Assembly (NCBI RefSeq): GCF_022601685.1
Contig: NZ_JAKUML010000012.1
Coordinates: forward strand, 21,792-85,791
DNA: 64,000 nt
Reading direction: 5' to 3'
Source of the DNA: Acinetobacter sedimenti
GTDB lineage: Bacteria; Pseudomonadota; Gammaproteobacteria; Pseudomonadales; Moraxellaceae
In this document: piece by piece, positions 28,702 to 38,297 of the stretch
How positions within the stretch are numbered: position 1 is the stretch's first letter
Layout of the letters: each line of letters starts with the position of its first letter
The notes under the pieces: model-generated
What the model was told of the DNA's origin: nothing
What the model saw: the letters and a program-made list of their open reading frames with translations, nothing else
Database searches by the model: none
Position numbers and translations under genes: made by a program

Positions 28702-28747
28702 TGCCGAAAAGTGAAGCTACACTTTTCGGCAAAAATTCATTTATAAT
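28702..28747 (+). promoter_or_regulatory. 12-bp inverted repeat beside a TATAAT, before frr
   Basis: TGCCGAAAAGTG (28702-28713) and CACTTTTCGGCA (28720-28731) are perfect inverted arms around a six-base loop. There is no T run after it, so it is not a standard terminator. TATAAT at 28742-28747 follows 11 bases later, and any -35 of that promoter falls inside the right arm. It may be an operator or an attenuating hairpin between pyrH and frr. Confidence 0.55.
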
Positions 28748-28782
28748 GATGCAATTTTTGAAAATTTGATACGGAATACAGC

Positions 28783-29337
28783 ATGATTAATGACCTTAAA
28801 AAAGATGGCGAACAACGCATGCAAAAGAGCCTTGAATCATTAGAGCAAGGCTTTGCCAAAGTGCGTACAGGACGTGCGCATCCATCTATGCTCAATGGCG
28901 TTATGGTGCCGTATTATGGTTCAGACGTGCCGTTGAATCAGGTAGCGAGTGTTGGTTTGGATGATTCTCGAACTTTACTTGTACAGCCGTTTGAGAAAAA
29001 TATGGTGTCTGCGGTGGATAAGGCGATTCGTGAAAGTGATTTGGGTTTAAACCCGATCTCTGCCGATGTGATTCGTGTGCCACTACCAGCACTCACTGAA
29101 GAAACTCGCCGTGATATGCAAAAGCTTGCACGTTCTGAAGCAGAAAATGCCAAAGTGGCGATTCGTAATATTCGCCGTGATGTATTGGGTGATGTGAAAG
29201 ATTTATTGAAAGAAAAAGAAATTTCTGAAGATGACGAGCGTCGTGCAGGGGATGATATTCAGAAACTCACTGATAAATATGTTGCTGAAGTGGATAAGCG
29301 CTTAGCCGATAAAGAAGCGGAATTGATGCAGGTATAA
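28783..29337 (+). CDS. frr: Ribosome recycling factor
   Basis: With EF-G it splits post-termination ribosomes. The 184 residues have the two-domain RRF layout: long helices of domain I ([12 protein letters not shown] at the start and RREVL-like [11 protein letters not shown] later) and an inserted beta domain ([17 protein letters not shown]). The C-terminal helix ends in [18 protein letters not shown]. The gene is complete and lies 134 bases after pyrH, a gap that holds an inverted repeat and a probable promoter. Confidence 0.97.
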   Translation: MINDLKKDGEQRMQKSLESLEQGFAKVRTGRAHPSMLNGVMVPYYGSDVPLNQVASVGLDDSRTLLVQPFEKNMVSAVDKAIRESDLGLNPISADVIRVPLPALTEETRRDMQKLARSEAENAKVAIRNIRRDVLGDVKDLLKEKEISEDDERRAGDDIQKLTDKYVAEVDKRLADKEAELMQV

Positions 29338-29341
29338 GTTT

Positions 29342-30112
29342 TTGACTGTCACGATTCAACCGATGATTTCTGCGTCTACTCTGCCAAAGCATGTTGCCAT
29401 TATTATGGATGGCAATAATCGCTATGGGAAACGCAATCATTTAGACTCGGGTGGTGGGCATCGCGCGGGTAAAGATCGGCTTGATCCGCTAGTGGAGCAT
29501 TGTCGTGCGATTGGTATTCAATCCCTTACAGTGTTTGCTTTTTCCAGTGAAAATTGGAATCGTCCCGAGTCAGAAGTCGCTTTATTAATGCAACTTCTTG
29601 AAGAAACTGTCATAGAGCAAAAGCCGAGAATGATAAAGCATCAGATTGCCTTACGTTTTATTGGTGATCGTTCGAAACTTTCCGCACGTTTACAACAGCT
29701 AATGCTTGATGCAGAGCAAGAAACAGCACAATATACTGCGATGACCTTGACCATTGCGATTAGCTATGGTGGCATGTGGGATATGGTGCAGGCAGCAAAA
29801 AGCTTAGCGCAACAAGTGCAACAGAATCAGCTCACTCTTGACGAGATTGATGAGCACACTTTCCATCAACAAACCTGCTTAAATGATCTTGCGCCTGTAG
29901 ATGTCTTGATCCGCACAGGCGGGGACTTTCGCTTATCTAATTTTTTATTATGGCAGACTGCTTATGCAGAGCTATTTTTTACAGAAACTTTATGGCCTGA
30001 CTTTTCAGTGGAAGAGTTTGATCGAATTTTAAAAGACTTTGCACAGCGTGAACGTCGTTTTGGTAAAACTTCTGAGCAAGTGCAAGCCATCCAATATCAT
30101 ACTGAGAATTAA
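29342..30112 (+). CDS. uppS: Undecaprenyl diphosphate synthase
   Basis: A cis-prenyltransferase that elongates farnesyl diphosphate with eight isopentenyl units to make the lipid carrier for peptidoglycan and polysaccharides. The catalytic Asp is in IIMDGNNR (residue 23), where most relatives have DGNGR. FAFSSENWNRP and DVLIRTGGDFRLSNF, which bind substrate and magnesium, are intact. The start is uncertain: a TTG at 29342 is 10 bases after an AGG and just behind frr; an ATG at 29363 would shorten the protein by seven residues but has no ribosome site. Confidence 0.95.
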   Translation: MTVTIQPMISASTLPKHVAIIMDGNNRYGKRNHLDSGGGHRAGKDRLDPLVEHCRAIGIQSLTVFAFSSENWNRPESEVALLMQLLEETVIEQKPRMIKHQIALRFIGDRSKLSARLQQLMLDAEQETAQYTAMTLTIAISYGGMWDMVQAAKSLAQQVQQNQLTLDEIDEHTFHQQTCLNDLAPVDVLIRTGGDFRLSNFLLWQTAYAELFFTETLWPDFSVEEFDRILKDFAQRERRFGKTSEQVQAIQYHTEN

Positions 30113-30115
30113 AAT

Positions 30116-30949
30116 ATGTTAGAGCGGATCATCACCGCATTGGTTTTGTTGGTTGTCGTACTCGTGTGTATGTTTGCAAGTACTTCAGCATATCCAATGA
30201 TTGGACTTATGACTTTAGCCGCTTTGGGCGCAGGCTACGAGTGGTTGAAACTTGTGCCATTACAAGCGGATACGCAAAATCATAAGATGGTCGCTGCATG
30301 GTACTACGGTAGTGCGCTTGCGTTAGTGTCATTGCTTTGCATGCTCTATCTTGCAGACGTATGGATTCTATTTTGGTTAGCCTCGATACTCATCTGGGCA
30401 GTAAGTATCGTTTGGGTACGTCGTTATCCGAACTATGATGCATGGTTTAATTCTTCATTATTAATTGTAGGTGCTGTATTTGTACTTGCTGCAGTGACGG
30501 CGATATTCTTTCTGTGGCAGTTTTCGCCGTGGTGGTTGATGTATGTGTTCCTCTTGGTCTGGGGAGCTGATTCAGGCGCATATTTTGTCGGACGTAAGTT
30601 TGGTATGCGCAAACTCGCACCCAATGTTAGCCCAAATAAGTCAGTAGAAGGGTTGCTCGGTGGATTGGCAACTTCGGCGTTGATTATGATTGCTGTATCA
30701 GCGGTATATTTAGAGCTTAGCACCACAGCTTTTATTATTTTCCTGCTTTTATCGATGGTCACAGTGGCGGCATCAGTACAGGGCGATTTGGTCGAGTCGA
30801 TGATCAAGCGCCGTGCAGGGGTGAAAGATTCAGGACGTATATTTCCAGGTCATGGTGGTGTGCTTGATCGTATAGATTCTTTGCTCTCGGCAACGCCGAT
30901 CTTTGCAGCAGGTTTGTATTTACTCAAGCTTATGGGAATTGATGTTTGA
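30116..30949 (+). CDS. cdsA: Phosphatidate cytidylyltransferase
   Basis: An inner-membrane enzyme that makes CDP-diacylglycerol from phosphatidate and CTP, the branch point of phospholipid synthesis. Seven to eight hydrophobic segments cover the 277 residues. The CdsA signature near the C-terminus is intact (SMIKRRAGVKDSGRIFPGHG, followed by GVLDRIDS), as is WGADSGAYFVGRKFG. It begins 4 bases after uppS, and its stop TGA shares a base with the dxr start. Confidence 0.95.
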   Translation: MLERIITALVLLVVVLVCMFASTSAYPMIGLMTLAALGAGYEWLKLVPLQADTQNHKMVAAWYYGSALALVSLLCMLYLADVWILFWLASILIWAVSIVWVRRYPNYDAWFNSSLLIVGAVFVLAAVTAIFFLWQFSPWWLMYVFLLVWGADSGAYFVGRKFGMRKLAPNVSPNKSVEGLLGGLATSALIMIAVSAVYLELSTTAFIIFLLLSMVTVAASVQGDLVESMIKRRAGVKDSGRIFPGHGGVLDRIDSLLSATPIFAAGLYLLKLMGIDV

Positions 30950-32157
30950 TGAAGCAGTCGGTTGCGATACTCGGGGCGACTGGCTCGATTGGACAAAGTA
31001 CCTTAAAGATCTTAACCGAACATAGCGATGATTATCAGGTGTATGCGGTCACAGGACAGCATCGCATCACTGAGCTCGTTGATATTTGCCTACAATATCA
31101 ACCCAAAGTGGTCGGTATCCCATCTGTGCAATTGGATCAATTTAAAAAAATAGCACATGAGAAAAAACTGCAACCATTGCCTGAATTGGTTTTTGATGAA
31201 CAAGGTTTAGTTGAGATTTCCTCAAATTCTGAGGTGGATATTGTCATGGCTGCGATCGTCGGTGCGGCGGGTTTGTTGCCGACTTTGTCTGCGGTCAAAT
31301 CAGGCAAGCGTGTTTTACTTGCCAATAAAGAAGCCTTGGTGATGTCAGGGGATTTGCTGCTATCTGAGGCGAAAAAATCAGGGGCATTGTTACTTCCAGT
31401 AGACTCTGAGCATAATGCGATTTTTCAATGTTTGCCTGAGTCGTATTTTTCGCATCGAAATGAAAATAAACAGCCACAACTTGGCTTATCGCAAATTTTA
31501 CTTACCGCATCTGGCGGACCATTTTTACATTTCGATCAATCACAATTAGAAAACGTTACACCTGCTCAGGCGTGTAAACACCCGAATTGGTCAATGGGGC
31601 AGAAGATTTCAGTCGATTCGGCAACCTTAATGAATAAAGGTTTGGAGCTGATCGAAGCGTGTCATTTATTTTCAATTTCTGAACATTTTGTTACAGTGGT
31701 AATTCATCCACAAAGTATTATTCACTCAATGGTACAGTATATTGATGGTTCGACCCTTGCGCAGATGGGCAATCCTGATATGTGTACGCCGATTGCGCAT
31801 GCTTTGGCTTGGCCAAAGCGTATCTCGACTTCAGTGCAGGCTTTAAATTTGTTTGATGTACAAAAATTGGATTTTTATCCACCAGACCACCAAAAATTCC
31901 CTGCCTTAAATTTGGCACGTGAAGCGATGCGTGTTGGTGGCACAGCACCGACAATTCTGAATGCGGCGAATGAAATCGCAGTACAAGCCTTCTTAGAAGG
32001 GCGGATCAAATTTACTCAAATCACAAATCTCGTTGCTGAGATGCTCAATCAAGTGTCTGCACAAGTTGCGAGCAATATTGAAAATATTTTACAAGTCGAT
32101 CGCCATGTACGTGAGCGTTCAATAGCGTGGATCGAAGATCATGGAGTACCTCTATGA
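30949..32157 (+). CDS. dxr: 1-deoxy-D-xylulose 5-phosphate reductoisomerase
   Basis: The second step of the MEP isoprenoid pathway, using NADPH to make 2-C-methyl-D-erythritol 4-phosphate; its product stream supplies uppS next door. The NADPH-binding loop GATGSIGQST lies at residues 8-17, NKEALVMSGD and VDSEHNAIFQ bind substrate and metal, and VDSATLMNKGLE is the conserved active-site segment. The ATG at 30949 overlaps the cdsA stop as TGATG; a TTG one codon upstream is less likely. The first enzyme of the pathway, Dxs, is at 51362. Confidence 0.96.
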   Translation: MKQSVAILGATGSIGQSTLKILTEHSDDYQVYAVTGQHRITELVDICLQYQPKVVGIPSVQLDQFKKIAHEKKLQPLPELVFDEQGLVEISSNSEVDIVMAAIVGAAGLLPTLSAVKSGKRVLLANKEALVMSGDLLLSEAKKSGALLLPVDSEHNAIFQCLPESYFSHRNENKQPQLGLSQILLTASGGPFLHFDQSQLENVTPAQACKHPNWSMGQKISVDSATLMNKGLELIEACHLFSISEHFVTVVIHPQSIIHSMVQYIDGSTLAQMGNPDMCTPIAHALAWPKRISTSVQALNLFDVQKLDFYPPDHQKFPALNLAREAMRVGGTAPTILNAANEIAVQAFLEGRIKFTQITNLVAEMLNQVSAQVASNIENILQVDRHVRERSIAWIEDHGVPL

Positions 32158-33524
32158 GCATTCTCTTCATTGTCTTTGCCGCCTTGATGCTACTTGGACC
32201 ATTGATTGCGATTCATGAGTTTGGTCACTACTGGGTGGCTCGACGTCTTGGTGTCAAAGTCTTGGTTTACTCGATTGGTTTTGGACCAAGTCTTTTGCAA
32301 TGGACGTCTAAAAAATCGGGCATTCAATATCGCTTTGCCGCATTTCCACTCGGTGGTTATGTGCGCATGCTTGATGAGCGTGAAGGCGATGTGCCGAAAG
32401 ATCAGGTGCATCTCGCTTTTAATCGTCAGTCGCCGTGGAAACGTATTGCCATTGTTGCAGCAGGGCCATTGATTAATTTGTTGTTGGCTGTGGTGTTGTT
32501 TTGGGCGCTGTATTTGCCAGCAAGTGAACAGCTGAATACGCGTATTGGACGGGTTTTGGAGCAAACTCCTGCTGCACAAGTTGATCTGCGTATTGGTGAT
32601 AAAATCACTGCGGTTGATGGTCAGGCGACGCCGACTTGGGAAAAGTTGAATTATGCTTTGCTTGAGCGTATGGGTGAGAGTGGGACACTTGCGGTACAGG
32701 TGGAGCGTCAAGTTTCACCAAATGGCACTCAAACTTTAGAAAAGCAGTTACCAATAGAAAATTTTATTAAAGATCAAAGCCAATCACCATTACAAAGTTT
32801 AGGCTTTATGCCGTATCAGCCGAAAATCAAACCTGTGATTGGTGAGATTAGCTCAGGTGGTGCTGCAGAGCGACAAGGCATGAAAGTTGGTGATGAGATC
32901 ACAGCGATTAATGGCAATGCGGTCGATGATTGGTATCAGGTGGTGGAATATATTCGCCAGTCGCCTGAGAAGCTGATGACATTTACCGTACTACGTAATG
33001 CTCAAAGTATTGATTTAAAAGTTATGCCTCAAGCACGTAAAGATGCGATGGGTACGGAAACAGGTTTTATTGGTGCAGGGATTAAAGCTGAGAGTTTTGT
33101 GATTCCTGATGCGTATAAGCAGACGATTCAATATAGTCCGATGGAAGCATTGTTCCGTGCAACGGATAAGACATGGCAGCTGTCTGTGATGACAGTCAAT
33201 GGGATTGTTAAAATGGTAAAAGGGTTAATTGGATTAGACAATTTGTCAGGACCAATTACCATTGCCAAAGTTGCAGGACAAAGTGCTGAAATGGGTTGGC
33301 AGACCTTTTTCTCCTTTATGGCGCTGATGAGTGTCAGTCTAGGTGTGTTAAATTTGTTACCGATTCCTATGCTTGACGGCGGACATTTAGTATATTACCT
33401 CATCGAATTGATTCGTGGGCGACCTGTATCAGAGCAAGTGCAGATGTTTGGGCTTAAAATTGGCATGGCATTGCTTGGCATGATGATGTTGTTGGCATTG
33501 TTTAATGACTTTATGCGATTTTAA
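32154..33524 (+). CDS. rseP: RseP-type site-2 intramembrane metalloprotease
   Basis: A zinc protease in the inner membrane that cleaves anti-sigma factors such as RseA and leftover signal peptides. The zinc motif HEFGH is near residues 20-24 in the first membrane segment, and the second motif LLPIPMLDGG is near the C-terminus. Two PDZ domains sit between (about 125-210 and 215-300). The 456 residues match the family. The ATG at 32154 overlaps the dxr stop (ATGA); a longer frame from 32127 lies inside dxr and is not preferred. Confidence 0.95.
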   Translation: MSILFIVFAALMLLGPLIAIHEFGHYWVARRLGVKVLVYSIGFGPSLLQWTSKKSGIQYRFAAFPLGGYVRMLDEREGDVPKDQVHLAFNRQSPWKRIAIVAAGPLINLLLAVVLFWALYLPASEQLNTRIGRVLEQTPAAQVDLRIGDKITAVDGQATPTWEKLNYALLERMGESGTLAVQVERQVSPNGTQTLEKQLPIENFIKDQSQSPLQSLGFMPYQPKIKPVIGEISSGGAAERQGMKVGDEITAINGNAVDDWYQVVEYIRQSPEKLMTFTVLRNAQSIDLKVMPQARKDAMGTETGFIGAGIKAESFVIPDAYKQTIQYSPMEALFRATDKTWQLSVMTVNGIVKMVKGLIGLDNLSGPITIAKVAGQSAEMGWQTFFSFMALMSVSLGVLNLLPIPMLDGGHLVYYLIELIRGRPVSEQVQMFGLKIGMALLGMMMLLALFNDFMRF

Positions 33525-33700
33525 TCGATGAGATTTGAAAAAATTGATCGACTTGAAAATCTAAGATTTTGGATTTCATTTATCAATCTAAAATCCGAAT
33601 GATAGATGAGCGTATTTACGCAAAGAATTTTTATACAAAGATTTGATGGTGGCGTTTTCGGACAAAGCCAACGACTGAAAAAAGACTGGAACTGAACACT

Positions 33701-36133
33701 ATGCGTCATAATGCTTATTTCATGCCTTTAGCACTGGTCAGTGCGATGGCGATTGTACAAACTGCACATGCAGAAACTTTTCAAGTCAGTGATATTCGTA
33801 TCGATGGCTTGGTACGTTTGACACCTGCGTCTGTGTATAGTGTTTTACCAGTCAGTAGTGGTGATCAGGTCGATGATACAGCGATTGCTGCATCGGTACG
33901 TGCATTGTACGAGTCAGGTAACTTTGATGATGTGCAAGCCAATCGTCAAGGCAATGTTTTAACTTTTAAAGTGGTTGAGCGTCCAGTCATTGCAAAAGTC
34001 GAGCTTGATGGCAATAAGCTGATCCCGGCTGAAGCTTTAAACGAAGGTTTAAAGAAAATGGGCTTGGCTGAAGGCGAAGTACTGAAAAAGTCAGTCTTGC
34101 AAAATGTTGAGAATGAATTAGAGCAACAATATACCCAACAAGGTCGTTATAACGCAGATGTGCAAGTGCAGACTGTTGCTCGCCCCAATAACCGTGTTGA
34201 TTTAAAACTATTATTTAATGAAGGTGATGCAGCCAAAGTTGTTAACATCAATGTTATTGGTAATACGGTATTTAAAGATAGTGATATTGAGCGTGCATTT
34301 GCGGTCAAAGAAAGTTCTTGGTCATCGATCTTGACACGTAATGATCGTTATGCCAAAGAGCGTATGACAGCGAGCTTAGAAGCGTTACGTGCGATGTACC
34401 TCAATGATGGTTATATCAACTTTGAAGTGCTCAATTCACAGCTCAATATCAGTGAAGATAAAAAACGTATTTTCATCGAAGTCAGTATTGATGAAGGTGA
34501 GCAATTTAAATTTGGTGAAACCAAGTTTTTAGGTGATGCACTGTATAGCGAATCAGACTTAAAAGCATTACAGCTTTATAAGTCTGGTGAAACCTATTCA
34601 CAGGCACGTGTGAATACATTAAAACAGCTATTAACTCGTAAGTTTGGGAATGCAGGTTATTACTACGCTGAAGTGAATGTGGTTCCTGAAATCAACGAAG
34701 AAACTAAAACTGTTGATTTGAATTATTATATCAATCCAGGTCAGCAAATCACCGTACGTCGTATTAACTTTACAGGTAATAATAAAACTGCCGATGAAGT
34801 ATTACGCCGTGAATTGCGTCAGATGGAAGGTGCTTTAGCAAGTAATGAAAAAATTGACTTGTCTAAAGTACGTTTAGAGCGTACAGGTTTCTTTGAAACT
34901 GTTGAGATTACGCCTGCTCGTGTGCCAAACGCACCTGATCAAGTGGATCTTAATGTTGCGGTCAAAGAGCAGCATTCAGGGACAAGTACCATTGCTGTAG
35001 GTTATTCTGAAAGCGGTGGTGTGACCTATCAGTTAGGCTTAAGTCAAACCAACTTTATGGGTACAGGGAATCGAGTGTCTATCGACCTATCTCGTTCAGA
35101 AACCCTTGATTATTATAATTTAAACATCTATGACCCGTACTTTACCATTGATGGAATTAGTCGTGGCTACAATGTTTATTATCGTAAAACCAAGCTTGAT
35201 GAAGACTATAACGTCAGTAATTATGTGACCGACTCAATCGGTGGTTCTTTAACTTTTGGTTATCCACTGGATGAAAATCAGAACATCAGTGCAACTTTAA
35301 ATGTAGATAAAACTAAAGTGACAACAGGTGCTTATGTATCAACCTATGTACGAGATTATTTACTAGAAAATGGTGGTAAGGCGACAGGTACGAGCCAATA
35401 TTGTACGGATGATTACGAACTTAATGATGAGGGTGAGTATGAGTGTACAGGAATTATTGAAACGTATGATAGTGAGTTCCAAGGTGAATTTCTTACGTAT
35501 AATTTGAATTTATCGTGGGCATATAATACTTTAAACCGTCCAGTCTTCCCAACTAAAGGGATCTATCACCGCTTAAGTGTTGATGCAGCATTACCAGGTA
35601 GTGATGTCGAGTATCAAAAAGCGACTTATGATACACAAGCGTATCTACCACTTTGGGACAGCGGTTTTGTCTTGCGTGGCTATGGTAAGCTTGGTTATGG
35701 GCACGATCTACCATTCTACAAAAACTTCTTTGCGGGTGGCTATGGCTCGGTACGTGGTTTTGACACCAATACATTGGGTCCACAATATGATTCAGTCATT
35801 TATGAACAAACCAATACCAGTGATCCTGACCCAGAAGAGGTCGGTGGTAATGCTTTGATTCAAGGTGGTATGGAGCTTGTATTACCAATGCCAACCAAGA
35901 GTGACTGGGCACGTCAGATTCGCCCTGTGATGTTTATCGAGGGTGGTCAAGTTTTTGATACCGAATCTGACGAATATGATGTTGATTTCAATGAAATGCG
36001 TTATAGCGCAGGTGTTGGGTTTACATGGATTACCATGATTGGGCCATTATCATTGAGCTATGCGTATCCATTGAATGACAAAAAAGGTGATGATACCAAG
36101 TCAATACAATTTGAGATTGGTCGTACCTTCTAA
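33701..36133 (+). CDS. bamA: BamA, outer-membrane protein assembly factor
   Basis: The core of the BAM complex, which inserts beta-barrel proteins into the outer membrane. A signal peptide (ends near AHA-ET) is followed by five POTRA repeats (to about residue 420) and a 16-strand barrel. The conserved barrel-lid motif appears as GGYGSVRGFD near residue 680, and the protein ends on a typical terminal strand with final Phe. An extracellular-loop region near 565-590 has two cysteines and is acidic, a part that is usually species-variable. It lies between rseP and skp, as in most gamma-proteobacteria. Confidence 0.96.
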   Translation: MRHNAYFMPLALVSAMAIVQTAHAETFQVSDIRIDGLVRLTPASVYSVLPVSSGDQVDDTAIAASVRALYESGNFDDVQANRQGNVLTFKVVERPVIAKVELDGNKLIPAEALNEGLKKMGLAEGEVLKKSVLQNVENELEQQYTQQGRYNADVQVQTVARPNNRVDLKLLFNEGDAAKVVNINVIGNTVFKDSDIERAFAVKESSWSSILTRNDRYAKERMTASLEALRAMYLNDGYINFEVLNSQLNISEDKKRIFIEVSIDEGEQFKFGETKFLGDALYSESDLKALQLYKSGETYSQARVNTLKQLLTRKFGNAGYYYAEVNVVPEINEETKTVDLNYYINPGQQITVRRINFTGNNKTADEVLRRELRQMEGALASNEKIDLSKVRLERTGFFETVEITPARVPNAPDQVDLNVAVKEQHSGTSTIAVGYSESGGVTYQLGLSQTNFMGTGNRVSIDLSRSETLDYYNLNIYDPYFTIDGISRGYNVYYRKTKLDEDYNVSNYVTDSIGGSLTFGYPLDENQNISATLNVDKTKVTTGAYVSTYVRDYLLENGGKATGTSQYCTDDYELNDEGEYECTGIIETYDSEFQGEFLTYNLNLSWAYNTLNRPVFPTKGIYHRLSVDAALPGSDVEYQKATYDTQAYLPLWDSGFVLRGYGKLGYGHDLPFYKNFFAGGYGSVRGFDTNTLGPQYDSVIYEQTNTSDPDPEEVGGNALIQGGMELVLPMPTKSDWARQIRPVMFIEGGQVFDTESDEYDVDFNEMRYSAGVGFTWITMIGPLSLSYAYPLNDKKGDDTKSIQFEIGRTF

Positions 36134-36195
36134 TACCACTTAATATGCAATGTGTAACTGTATAAAACGGAAACCATAATAAAGGGAGTAAAATT

Positions 36196-36702
36196 ATGCG
36201 TAAATTATTCGTTTCTTCTGCGTTGGTGCTTGGTGTATTGGGCTCAAGCACTGCTTTTGCAGAAAAATATGCTGTCGTTGATATTCAAAAAGCAGCGACA
36301 GAAACAACTTATATGAAGTCACAAATGTCTACCTTAGAAAGTTCACTTAAGCCACAACAGCAAAAGCACGAGCGTCTAACTAAAGAACTGACTGCATTAA
36401 GAAACAAAGCGCAAAATGATGCCAAAGTGATGAAGCAAGCGGATTTGCAAAAACTTGAGCAAGATTATGCGACGAAGATGAATGAGTTCAATGCCAATGC
36501 AGCAGGTATGCAAAAACGTGCACAAGATACATTGGCAAATATCAATAAAACCCTTGCACCAAAGATCGAGCAAGCAACAGAAGCTTTGCGTAAGCAAGGT
36601 GGATATACCATGATTATTGACCGTAAATCTGTGGTGAGCTTTGATCCATCGATCGACTTGACCTCTCAAGTGACACAACAGGTGAATTCAACTTTGAAAT
36701 AA
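36196..36702 (+). CDS. skp: Skp/OmpH-family periplasmic chaperone
   Basis: A periplasmic holdase that carries unfolded outer-membrane proteins towards BamA. Signal peptide cleavage is predicted at AFA-EK (22/23). The mature protein has the OmpH layout: a short beta core (YAVVDIQKA and YTMIIDRKSVVSF) and two long charged helices forming a tentacle. Its 168 residues match Skp. AAAGGGAG lies before the ATG. It follows bamA by 62 bases and precedes lpxD by 10. Confidence 0.93.
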   Translation: MRKLFVSSALVLGVLGSSTAFAEKYAVVDIQKAATETTYMKSQMSTLESSLKPQQQKHERLTKELTALRNKAQNDAKVMKQADLQKLEQDYATKMNEFNANAAGMQKRAQDTLANINKTLAPKIEQATEALRKQGGYTMIIDRKSVVSFDPSIDLTSQVTQQVNSTLK

Positions 36703-36712
36703 GGTCTGCTGA

Positions 36713-37819
36713 GTGAGCTACAGTCTTGAACAACTTGGTCGTCATGTACAGGGAGCTGTGCATGGCGATTCTCAATTTAATGTCCTAAAACTTCGCAGCT
36801 TAGAGCAAGCCACTGCGCAAGATATTGCTTTCGTCAATGGAGAGAAATATCTTGAACAGGCATTGGCATCAAAAGCTGGTGTGCTGATTGTGTCCAAAGA
36901 TTTGGTGGAAAAACTACAGACTCAGTTTCAGCTGATCGTGGTGGAGTCACCTTATTTGGCGTTTGCACAGTTGACGCATTTATTTGCGGATACAGTCGAG
37001 TTTTCTAATATTGCTAAAACTGCAGTGATTCATCCAACCGCACAGCTTGGTAAAAATGTGAGGATTGGTGATTATGCAGTAATTGGTGAAAATGTACAGA
37101 TTGGTTCAAATAGTTATATTTATCCACATGTACATATTGGCAAAAATGTCAGTATTGGTCATTCGGCTTGGATCGAGTCGCATGTCAGTATTTTTGCTGA
37201 AGCGACGATTGGCGATCAGGTGCGTATTCATGCCAATACGGTGATCGGCTCTGAAGGTTTTGGTTTTGCACCATATCAGGGACGATGGCATCGTATTGCG
37301 CAGCTTGGTCGTGTGCGAATTGGTCATCAAGTGCGCATTGGTTCGAATAGTAGTATAGATCGTGGTGCTTTGGACGATACGGTCATTGACGACGGTGTAA
37401 TCATTGATAATCTAGTACAAGTTGCACATAACGTGCAGATTGGACAGCACACCGCTATCGCTGCTAAGACCGCTATTGCAGGAAGTACCAAGATCGGTGC
37501 ACACTGTATTATTGGTGGCGCGAGTGCAATTGCAGGGCATTTGACTATTGCAGATCAAGTGCAACTTACAGGGATGTCGATGGTGACTAAATCTATCCAT
37601 CAAGCAGGGACATATTCCTCTGGAACAGGTCTGCTTGAAAGTGCTGCATGGAGAAAGGCAGTTGTTGGATTTAGGCAATTGTCAGAAATGCCAATCAATA
37701 AGTTGTTAAAACAGATTAAAGTTTTAACTGCTCGAATTGACCAGCTCGAATCACATCAAACTGTTGAACAAGCCAATGAACGACCAAATCCAAACGACGA
37801 CAAAAAAAACAAGCTCTGA
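36713..37819 (+). CDS. lpxD: LpxD, UDP-3-O-acyl-glucosamine N-acyltransferase
   Basis: The third step of lipid A synthesis, adding the N-linked 3-hydroxyacyl chain. An N-terminal uridine-binding domain (1-100) is followed by a left-handed beta-helix of hexapeptide repeats (IGDYAVIGENVQIG and so on) and a C-terminal helix. Catalytic His is in the segment LVQVAHNVQIG. It starts with GTG at 36713, preceded by AAGG about 10 bases upstream. The end overlaps the fabZ start by 44 bases. The last 30 residues are polar and probably disordered. Confidence 0.95.
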   Translation: MSYSLEQLGRHVQGAVHGDSQFNVLKLRSLEQATAQDIAFVNGEKYLEQALASKAGVLIVSKDLVEKLQTQFQLIVVESPYLAFAQLTHLFADTVEFSNIAKTAVIHPTAQLGKNVRIGDYAVIGENVQIGSNSYIYPHVHIGKNVSIGHSAWIESHVSIFAEATIGDQVRIHANTVIGSEGFGFAPYQGRWHRIAQLGRVRIGHQVRIGSNSSIDRGALDDTVIDDGVIIDNLVQVAHNVQIGQHTAIAAKTAIAGSTKIGAHCIIGGASAIAGHLTIADQVQLTGMSMVTKSIHQAGTYSSGTGLLESAAWRKAVVGFRQLSEMPINKLLKQIKVLTARIDQLESHQTVEQANERPNPNDDKKNKL

Positions 37820-38297
37820 ATTAGCGACTACACTTGTTTTGCCTGCAGTGCCAATGCACTCACAGTCAATTCAAGACTACTTGCCTCATCAATATCCATT
37901 TTTATTGGTTGATCGTGTGACAGCGATTTCTGAAGATGCAAGCTTTATTCAAGGTTATAAAAATCTGACCATGAATGAAGAGTTTTTTCAGGGGCATTTT
38001 CCAAGCTATCCGATCATGCCTGGTGTGATGATGATGGAGGCTTTGGCGCAGATTTCTGGGATTTTGGGGATGATTATTATCCAAAAACGCCCAAAAGATG
38101 GAGAAAACTTTCTTTTTGCAGGGATGGAGAATGTTCGCTTCAAAAGACCAGTCGTACCGGGCGACCAATTAGTGTTACAATCGCAGTTTGTATTTCAAAG
38201 ACGTGGTGTCTTTAAATTCCATGTAACCGCTCGTGTTGATGAGAAGATCGTTGCACAGGCAGAAATTTTATTATCTCAACAAAAATTAGATATATGA
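37776..38297 (+). CDS. fabZ: FabZ, 3-hydroxyacyl-ACP dehydratase
   Basis: It dehydrates 3-hydroxyacyl-ACP in fatty-acid elongation and competes with lipid A synthesis for 3-hydroxyacyl-ACP, which explains its place between lpxD and lpxA. The hot-dog fold motif with catalytic His is GHFPSYPIMPGV, and the catalytic Glu lies in MMMEALAQ. I start at the ATG at 37776 (173 residues), giving a 44-base overlap with lpxD; a start 39 bases upstream is possible, and one near MHSQSIQDYL would give the more usual short N-terminus. The stop overlaps lpxA. Confidence 0.94.
   Translation: MNDQIQTTTKKTSSELATTLVLPAVPMHSQSIQDYLPHQYPFLLVDRVTAISEDASFIQGYKNLTMNEEFFQGHFPSYPIMPGVMMMEALAQISGILGMIIIQKRPKDGENFLFAGMENVRFKRPVVPGDQLVLQSQFVFQRRGVFKFHVTARVDEKIVAQAEILLSQQKLDI

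Noticed and set aside
33554..33568. AAAATC-TAA-GATTTT inverted repeat between rseP and bamA
   Set aside because: Short, AT-only stem without T run; probably chance in AT-rich DNA.
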